A stretch of 38,674 nucleotides of DNA, taken from an uncultured Collinsella sp. (GTDB lineage: Bacteria; Actinomycetota; Coriobacteriia; Coriobacteriales; Coriobacteriaceae). The notes below the pieces were generated by a model. It searched no databases. It had not been told where the DNA came from and saw nothing but the letters and a program-made list of their open reading frames with translations. The stretch is from the NCBI GenBank assembly GCA_900542325.1, contig UQMY01000025.1, forward strand, positions 1 through 38,674, given 5' to 3'. Below, in pieces: positions 34,412-38,674 of this stretch. Every line of letters starts with the position of its first letter. The stretch's first letter is position 1. Both the position numbers and the translations under genes were made by a program.

Positions 34412-35801
34412 ACTCCTCGGCATGTGCCCCATCAAGCTCATAGAACTTGGTGGATGCCGGCAGGAACATCAGGTCGACGTCGCCGATCGGGCCCGAACGG
34501 TTCTTGGCCACGACGATACGCGTAACGCCCTCGTCGGGTCGATCGTCGCGCGAGGCTTCGGCCTCGTCGGCGGAGCGGTCCAAGAACATGACGATATCGG
34601 CGTCCTGCTCGATGGAGCCCGATTCACGAAGGTCGGAAAGCTGCGGGCGCTTGCCGGTACGGGATTCGACCTGACGCGAGAGCTGTGACAGCGCGATGAG
34701 CGGGATCTTGAGCTCCTTGGCCATAATCTTAAGACCACGCGACATCTCCGAAACCTCGACGGTACGGCTCTCGGAGCGGCGTCCCGGTGGAGGACTCACC
34801 AGCTGCAGGTAGTCCAAAATGATGATTGCCTTTTCCTTGTTATGGAGCATGCGGCGGCTCTTGGCGCGAATCTCAGTCACTGTGGTGCCGGGCGTATCGT
34901 CAATCAGAATATCGAGCTTGGACAAGGTCTGCGTGGCCTCGTTGATATTGGCCCACTGCTCGGGGCTAATGCGGCCCATGCGGAAGTCACCGATCGAGAT
35001 CATGGCGTAGGCGCAAATCAGACGCTGGGCAATTTCCTTGCCCGACATCTCCAGTGAGAAGAAGCCGACGGTATAACCAGCAGCGGCAGCGTTAAGTGCC
35101 AGGTTCAGAGCGAACGACGTCTTACCCACGGCAGGACGGGCGCCGATGATGATGAGCTGGCCTTCGCGAAAACCCATGAGCATGCGGTCGAGCGACGGGA
35201 AACCCGTGGGCACGCCCGCAGCCTGGCCGCCGGCCTGGCATACTTCCTCGGCCTCGTTATAGGCCTCGACCATAAACTCGGTCAACGTCTTGTAGCTCGA
35301 CTTGACCTCGCGCGCCGTGACCTTGAGCAGCTTGCTCTCGGCCAGCTCCACGACCTCCTTGGTGTCGGTAGGGGCGTTATAGGCCAGCGCGTTGATCTCG
35401 TTGGTGGCACCGATCAGCTCGCGCAGCATCGAGTCGCGACGGACGATGGCGGCATGGTGCTGCCAGTTGACGAGCGACAGGGTCTGACCCATCAGCTCCA
35501 AAATGTAGGCCTCGCCGCCCACGGCATCGAGCTTGTTGATGCTGCGCAGGTAATCGATCAGCGAGATGGAGTCGATGGGAATGCGGCTGTTGTACATATC
35601 GACCATCGCGGTATAGATGGTCTTATGAATGGGCCGGTAGAAGTCATCGGGCTGCAGCTCGACCTGGGCCTCTTCGACCACCTCGGGCGATAGCAGCATA
35701 GCGGCCAGTACATTGGCCTCTGCATCTTGGTTTTGGGGAAGACCCAACTTTGAGCCGCGGTCCTCGACCGTCAGCCCGGGCTCCCTATCGTCATATGCCA
35801 T
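34410..35801 (-). CDS. dnaB: Replicative DNA helicase
   Basis: The 463-residue hexameric helicase unwinds DNA ahead of the replication fork. The N-terminal domain begins LPQNQDAEANVLAAMLLSPE. The RecA-like domain has GVPTGFPSLDRMLMGFREGQLIIIGARPAVGKTS with its Walker A, FFSLEMSGKEIAQR, Walker B IIILDYLQL and the DLRESGSIEQDADIVMFL region. No intein is present. The start is taken at ATG 35801 with GAGGATG before it; an ATG 12 nt upstream is also in frame. It is preceded by the rplI terminator, and a 5-bp hairpin (GTCCT/AGGAC, 35908-35923) lies in the 224-nt gap, overlapping weak -10-like TATA sequences. Confidence 0.96.
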   Translation of the reverse strand: MAYDDREPGLTVEDRGSKLGLPQNQDAEANVLAAMLLSPEVVEEAQVELQPDDFYRPIHKTIYTAMVDMYNSRIPIDSISLIDYLRSINKLDAVGGEAYILELMGQTLSLVNWQHHAAIVRRDSMLRELIGATNEINALAYNAPTDTKEVVELAESKLLKVTAREVKSSYKTLTEFMVEAYNEAEEVCQAGGQAAGVPTGFPSLDRMLMGFREGQLIIIGARPAVGKTSFALNLALNAAAAGYTVGFFSLEMSGKEIAQRLICAYAMISIGDFRMGRISPEQWANINEATQTLSKLDILIDDTPGTTVTEIRAKSRRMLHNKEKAIIILDYLQLVSPPPGRRSESRTVEVSEMSRGLKIMAKELKIPLIALSQLSRQVESRTGKRPQLSDLRESGSIEQDADIVMFLDRSADEAEASRDDRPDEGVTRIVVAKNRSGPIGDVDLMFLPASTKFYELDGAHAEE

Positions 35802-35954
35802 GAGCATCCTCATTCATATCGCTTGCGAGCATCCATAGTATCAGCCACGGTCCCAAAACGCGCCGCGCGCCGTCAATCATCACCGAACCAAACGGATGAA
35901 CGGTCCTGTATATAGGACTTCGACGCAACGTTCACCATGACACTCACTCAGCGC

Positions 35955-35993
35955 AAAAAACAAAAGGGCGCCCTGGTTTCCCAGAGCGCCCTT
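35955..35993 (-). terminator. Rho-independent terminator of the rpsF-rplI operon
   Basis: AAGGGCGC (35964-35971) pairs with GCGCCCTT (35986-35993), with a CTGG/CCAG upper stem and one bulged base on each side. On the minus strand it exits into TTGTTTTTTGCGC. It lies 33 nt beyond the rplI stop codon. Confidence 0.88.
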
Positions 35994-36025
35994 CTTAGAA
36001 CAAGATTGTTGCGTTGCAGCAAATG

Positions 36026-36565
36026 CTACTCGGCAGCAGCCTCAGTCTCGACCTCGGCGGTCTCGGCCACGGCGACCTCAGCGGCCTCCTCGACCTCAGC
36101 CTCGGCAGCGAGCTCCTCGGCGGTAACGCCGACGAGAACGACAACCTCGGCCTTGATCTCGCGGTACAGCGAGATGGCAACGGTGTGGGCACCGGCAACC
36201 TTGATGGGCTTACCGAGCTCGACGCGCTTGCGGTCGATGTCCATACCGAGCTGAGCCTTGATGGCGTCAGCGATCATAGCGGCGGTAACAGAGCCAAAGA
36301 GGATGCCCTCGTCGCCGACCTTGACGTCAACGGTGACCTGCTTGCCCTCGAGGGCAGCCTTGGTCTCGTTGGCGGTAGCCAGACGGACGGCCTCGCGCTT
36401 GGCGATGTTGTTGCGACGCTCGTCGAGCTGCTTGAGGTTGCCCTTGGTGGCGGCAACAGCGAGCTTCTTGGGGAACAGGAAGTTCTCAGCGTAACCCTGA
36501 GCGACCTCTACGACGTCACCCTCGCCGCCCTTGCCCTTGATCTCATCGAGAAGAATAACCTTCAT
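36026..36565 (-). CDS. rplI: Ribosomal protein bL9
   Basis: A 179-residue large-subunit protein. The N-terminal rRNA-binding domain has MKVILLDEIKGKGGEGDVVEVAQGYAENFLFPKKLA, followed by the long connecting helix and a C-terminal domain with VGDEGILFGSVTAAMIADAI. After the usual end near 150 there is an extra tail of about 30 residues made almost wholly of Glu, Ala and Val, probably disordered. AAGGGAG precedes the ATG. Last gene of the rpsF-ssb-rpsR-rplI operon. Confidence 0.95.
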   Translation of the reverse strand: MKVILLDEIKGKGGEGDVVEVAQGYAENFLFPKKLAVAATKGNLKQLDERRNNIAKREAVRLATANETKAALEGKQVTVDVKVGDEGILFGSVTAAMIADAIKAQLGMDIDRKRVELGKPIKVAGAHTVAISLYREIKAEVVVLVGVTAEELAAEAEVEEAAEVAVAETAEVETEAAAE

Positions 36566-36580
36566 GATGCGTCTCCCTTC

Positions 36581-36847
36581 TTAGCCGCGGTCGCGGTTGC
36601 CACGAGAGGAAACCACGGGGACGGTGTACGGCAGGAGAGCCATCTCGCGGGCGCGCTTGATGGCGTTGGCGATGTCATGCTGATGCTGCGTGCAAGCGCC
36701 AGTGACGCGACGGGGCTTGATCTTGCCACGATCGGTCATGTACTTACGGAGAAGCTGAGTGTCCTTATAGTCGATGAACTCAGTGTTCTCCTTGCAGAAC
36801 TGGCAGTACTTACGACGCGGCTGACGTGCAGAAAAATCATTAGCCAT
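36581..36847 (-). CDS. rpsR: Ribosomal protein bS18
   Basis: The 88-residue small-subunit protein pairs with bS6 on 16S rRNA. The family core is plain: RKYCQFCKE, DYKDTQLLRKYMTDRGKIKPRRVTG and AIKRAREMALLPY. Cysteines in YCQFC and in TGACTQHQ suggest the zinc-binding form of S18. GAAAGG precedes the ATG at 36847; the longer in-frame start is unsupported. It lies between ssb and rplI. Confidence 0.95.
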   Translation of the reverse strand: MANDFSARQPRRKYCQFCKENTEFIDYKDTQLLRKYMTDRGKIKPRRVTGACTQHQHDIANAIKRAREMALLPYTVPVVSSRGNRDRG

Positions 36848-36919
36848 GTCAAAATACCTTTCATTTGGCAACTTCGGCGAACCGAAGCCGCCTCTCACTC
36901 AAAAATAGGTGAACAACCC

Positions 36920-37372
36920 TTAGAACGGGATGTCCTCATCGTAGACGTCGACCGCGGGCGGCGTAGCCACCGGTGCGGCAGGACGTGCTGCAGGCGCGGG
37001 AGCTGCGGGGGCATAACCGCCCTGATCGTAGCCACCCTGGCCACCACGGGAGCTCATAAACTCGATCTCATCGACGATGACCTCAAGCTTGCTCCGGCGC
37101 TGGCCGTCGCGCTCCCAAGAGCTGTAGCGCAGCTTGCCCTCGATCGCGACCTTGTTTCCCTTTGCCAGGAAACGGCTCACGGCCTCGGCGCGGGTGCCGA
37201 ACATAGTGCAGTCGACAAAGTTGGGATAGTCCTCCCACTCGCCAGTCTGCGCGTTACGGCGACGATCGTTGACGGCGACGCCAAAGGACAGAACCTGGGT
37301 TCCGCCGGCGGTGGCGCGCAGCTCGGGATCGCGGGTGAGGTTACCGGTGATGTTCACTCGATTGATGCTCAT
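36920..37372 (-). CDS. ssb: Single-stranded DNA-binding protein
   Basis: A 150-residue SSB. The OB-fold domain (1-110) begins MSINRVNITGNLTRDPELR and contains FGVAVNDRRR, WEDYPNFVDCTMFG and KGNKVAIEGKLRYSSWE. A Gly/Ala/Pro-rich linker leads to the acidic tip YDEDIPF, which in this family docks partner repair and replication proteins. GAGGAAG precedes the ATG at some distance. It lies between rpsF and rpsR, the usual place. Confidence 0.96.
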   Translation of the reverse strand: MSINRVNITGNLTRDPELRATAGGTQVLSFGVAVNDRRRNAQTGEWEDYPNFVDCTMFGTRAEAVSRFLAKGNKVAIEGKLRYSSWERDGQRRSKLEVIVDEIEFMSSRGGQGGYDQGGYAPAAPAPAARPAAPVATPPAVDVYDEDIPF

Positions 37373-37420
37373 AACTCACTACTTCCTCTTGGGGCACAAG
37401 CCCAGTCCAAAACGACAGTC

Positions 37421-37714
37421 TTACTCCTGGTCGTCGCGACGGACGATCATGTGGCGGACCACAGCGTCGGTGATGCGCAGGATGCGATCAAGCTCGGCGA
37501 TCTGGGTAGGATCTGCGTGGAAGTTGATGAGGGTGTAGTCACCATCGGTGAGGTCGTTGATCTCGTAGGCGAGCTTGCGCTTGCCCCAGTCGTCAACGGA
37601 GTCGACCTTGCCAGCGCCCTCAGCGATCGTGGTATCGATACGCTTCATAACAGCGAGACGAGTCTCGGGGTCGAGCGACGGGTCAACAAAGAACAGCAGT
37701 TCATAAGCCTTCAT
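37421..37714 (-). CDS. rpsF: Ribosomal protein bS6
   Basis: The 97-residue small-subunit protein binds bS18. The family pattern is seen in MKAYELLFFVDPSL, the GKVDSVDDWGKRKLAYEINDLTDGDYTLINF core and the end RILRITDAVVRHMIVRRD. GGAGGTGA precedes the ATG at 37714. First gene of the rpsF-ssb-rpsR-rplI operon, with a good promoter and a leader hairpin upstream. Confidence 0.96.
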   Translation of the reverse strand: MKAYELLFFVDPSLDPETRLAVMKRIDTTIAEGAGKVDSVDDWGKRKLAYEINDLTDGDYTLINFHADPTQIAELDRILRITDAVVRHMIVRRDDQE

Positions 37715-37740
37715 ATTGTCACCTCCTCTGGGCAAATGTG

Positions 37741-37769
37741 GCTTCAGGTCGTGAAGGTGCGCCTGAAGC
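37741..37769 (-). promoter_or_regulatory. Leader hairpin of rpsF, possible S6:S18 autoregulation site
   Basis: In the transcript GCTTCAGG (complement of 37762-37769) pairs perfectly with CCTGAAGC (complement of 37741-37748) around a 13-nt loop with ACC triplets. It stands between the promoter and the rpsF start. An S6:S18 complex is known to bind rpsF leaders in several bacteria; the match to that motif is not verified here. Confidence 0.5.
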
Positions 37770-37785
37770 AGGAAAAGACTTGGTA

Positions 37786-37814
37786 ATAATATCTTTCAAC
37801 CTCCTAGGCCGCAA
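37786..37814 (-). promoter_or_regulatory. Promoter of the rpsF operon
   Basis: On the minus strand -35 TTGCGG (complement of 37809-37814) and -10 TATTAT (complement of 37786-37791) are exactly 17 nt apart, about 72 nt before the rpsF start codon. Confidence 0.65.
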
Positions 37815-38174
37815 GAATATGCAGCTACAACCTCATGACCTCCACATATGCCCATACTCGCACGACGTTTCATGCGTCTTCCAACCAAATGCTGACCAAG
37901 TGCTTGACGGATTTGTGGACAAGATACGACGCCGCGGGGACAAGCTGAGCCAAGCCACAGGTCAACGGGCACAAGGCTGTGGTCGCAAAATGCATACCAG
38001 TGGTCCACAGCGCCACCCAAAGATTTTTAAATTCATTGCCAAGTCGCTTATGAATACCCCTTTTGAACAATTGAGTTAATCAACCACGCTGGTCGGAAGC
38101 CGTTTTTTGGCACCTCAAACCCCACTGCAACGACAAGCGCGGCCAAGCGTTTTAAAAAATGCCAACTTTTCTGT
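37815..38174. other. 360-nt non-coding region with weak DnaA-box-like sites
   Basis: No supported gene. TGTGGACAA (37914-37922) is one base from a DnaA box, and TGGTCCACA (38001-38009) two bases away. An AT-rich patch lies at about 38021-38040. Two weak sites do not make an origin. Confidence 0.4.
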
Positions 38175-38202
38175 TTGCACTTTGCGGTTCCTCGTGTATA
38201 CT
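38175..38202 (+). promoter_or_regulatory. Promoter of the tRNA-Ser genes
   Basis: -35 TTGCAC (38175-38180), 16-nt spacer, -10 TATACT (38197-38202), with the tRNA 5' end 17 nt further on. Confidence 0.75.
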
Positions 38203-38218
38203 GACTTTCGCATTTAAC

Positions 38219-38309
38219 GGAGAGTTGTCCGAGTGGCCGAAGGAGCACGATTGGAAATCGTGTAGGCGTCAAAAGCGTCTCCAGGGTTCAAATCCCTGAC
38301 TCTCCGCCA
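38219..38309 (+). tRNA. tRNA-Ser (anticodon GGA)
   Basis: Acceptor GGAGAGT pairs with ACTCTCC, the discriminator is G and CCA is encoded. The anticodon stem is CACGA/TCGTG with loop TTGGAAA, giving GGA. The long variable arm (GGCGTCAAAAGCGTC region) is typical of class II serine tRNA, and the T-loop reads GGTTCAAATCC. It reads UCC and UCU codons. Confidence 0.95.
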
Positions 38310-38318
38310 GTTAATTCC

Positions 38319-38348
38319 AAAGCAGGCCTTCGAGCCTGCTTTGTTTTT
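38319..38348 (+). terminator. Terminator after tRNA-Ser(GGA)
   Basis: AAAGCAGGC (38319-38327) pairs perfectly with GCCTGCTTT (38334-38342), followed by GTTTTTA. It lies only 10 nt before the second tRNA, whose expression may need read-through or its own promoter. Confidence 0.8.
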
Positions 38349-38357
38349 ACCCCACGC

Positions 38358-38448
38358 GGAGGGGTGGCAGAGTGGTTGAATGCGGCGGTCTCGAAAACCG
38401 TTTGGCCTGTATAAGGTCACGAGGGTTCGAATCCCTCCTCCTCCGCCA
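38358..38448 (+). tRNA. tRNA-Ser (anticodon CGA)
   Basis: Acceptor GGAGGGG pairs with CTCCTCC (one G-T pair), the discriminator is G and CCA is encoded. The anticodon loop CTCGAAA gives CGA, on a stem with one G-T pair. The long variable arm and the GGTTCGAATCC T-loop fit class II serine tRNA. It reads UCG. Confidence 0.94.
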
Positions 38449-38460
38449 TTTTGGTTGAGA

Positions 38461-38486
38461 AAGCTCCCGAAAACGGGGGCTTTTTT
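38461..38486 (+). terminator. Terminator after tRNA-Ser(CGA)
   Basis: AAGCTCCCG (38461-38469) pairs with CGGGGGCTT (38474-38482), one G-T pair, loop AAAA, followed by a run of six T. Confidence 0.88.
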
Positions 38487-38512
38487 GTTTAGAGTCCCTT
38501 ACAAGCAAATAC

Positions 38513-38537
38513 GGCGGAGGAGGAGGGATTCGAACCC
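38513..38537 (-). repeat. Inverted 25-nt copy of a tRNA-Ser 3' end
   Basis: The stretch is a perfect reverse complement of 38423-38447, the T-stem, T-loop and acceptor strand of tRNA-Ser(CGA). No acceptor 5' half, D-arm or anticodon arm can be found on the minus strand, so it is a fragment. Such fragments often mark attachment sites of elements that integrate in tRNA genes. Confidence 0.8.
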
Positions 38538-38558
38538 GTCAGGACGCGGAGCGTAAAG

Positions 38559-38640
38559 AAAACGCGCCAGTGGCGCGTTTTTAGCGCAGCGCGGTCGGCG
38601 CAAGCCGACCGAATAAATTTGGCTCTGTTAGACCAAATTT
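38559..38640. repeat. Three consecutive perfect hairpins
   Basis: Stem 1 is AAAACGCGCC (38559-38568) with GGCGCGTTTT (38572-38581), terminator-like on both strands. Stem 2 is CGGTCGGC (38592-38599) with GCCGACCG (38604-38611), loop GCAA. Stem 3 is AAATTTGG (38615-38622) with CCAAATTT (38633-38640). No gene is seen from 38487 to the window end. Confidence 0.65.
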
Positions 38641-38674
38641 GACACGATCGGCTGTTCGTCGAACCGGAAAATAA

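Noticed and set aside
37870..38080. Small open frames in the spacer before the tRNA genes
   Set aside because: They lack ribosome sites, overlap each other in several frames and resemble no family.
38449..38674. A full tRNA-Ser gene on the minus strand at the right edge
   Set aside because: Only the 3' 25 nt match; no D-arm, anticodon arm or 5' acceptor strand can be folded from the flanking sequence.

Overview
The window looks like a chromosomal segment of a Gram-positive gut actinobacterium of the class Coriobacteriia, most likely a Collinsella. The evidence is high-GC coding sequence with GC-rich third positions, a cell-wall-anchored surface enzyme with a sortase, mannose-family PTS genes, and gene families typical of that class. 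The genus is an inference from family resemblance; no search was run. Almost every gene is on the minus strand. The exceptions are one membrane protein, one GntR regulator and two tRNA-Ser genes.

Layout from the left. Positions 1-3447 hold a cluster of hairpins and one copy of a dispersed 72-nt repeat, then a YqeY protein, a membrane-anchored PpiC foldase, an orphan PTS EIIA and a RelB/PIN toxin-antitoxin pair. Positions 3508-7200 hold purF-purM-purN (read right to left). A plus-strand PF06541 membrane protein, a MoaE-like protein, a class B sortase and purE follow. Positions 10926-17339 are one giant gene for a secreted GH31 glycosidase with FN3, F5/8-type-C, dockerin, cohesin, Ig-like and FIVAR modules and an IPNTG cell-wall sorting signal. 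Its 5' leader carries a run of ten G residues (coding strand), a strong phase-variation candidate. Next come a MarR regulator, a small membrane protein, a complete mannose-family PTS (IIA, IIB, IIC, IID) divergent from a GntR/UTRA regulator with a clear operator, and carAB, separated from gntR by a large nested palindrome.

Positions 27948-33007 hold a one-pass membrane protein, an ABC exporter half-transporter, a second copy of the 72-nt repeat, a NUDIX hydrolase and purD. The right end is a conserved replication/translation block, in transcription order rpsF-ssb-rpsR-rplI-dnaB-purA. This order resembles the origin-proximal block of other Gram-positives, so an origin-proximal location is plausible. 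The window closes with tRNA-Ser(GGA), tRNA-Ser(CGA), an inverted 25-nt copy of a tRNA-Ser 3' end and three consecutive perfect hairpins.

How the genes fit together. Six purine genes (purF, M, N, E, D, A) and carAB give the window a nucleotide-biosynthesis theme, but they sit in separate transcription units. The surface GH31 enzyme, the sortase and the PTS could form a glycan-use route: release a sugar outside, anchor the enzyme to the wall, import the sugar by phosphotransfer. That link is a hypothesis from proximity. The most original signals are the G10 tract upstream of the surface enzyme, the dispersed 72-nt repeat, the nested palindrome copying the 3' end of carB, and two competing hairpins between purF and purM.
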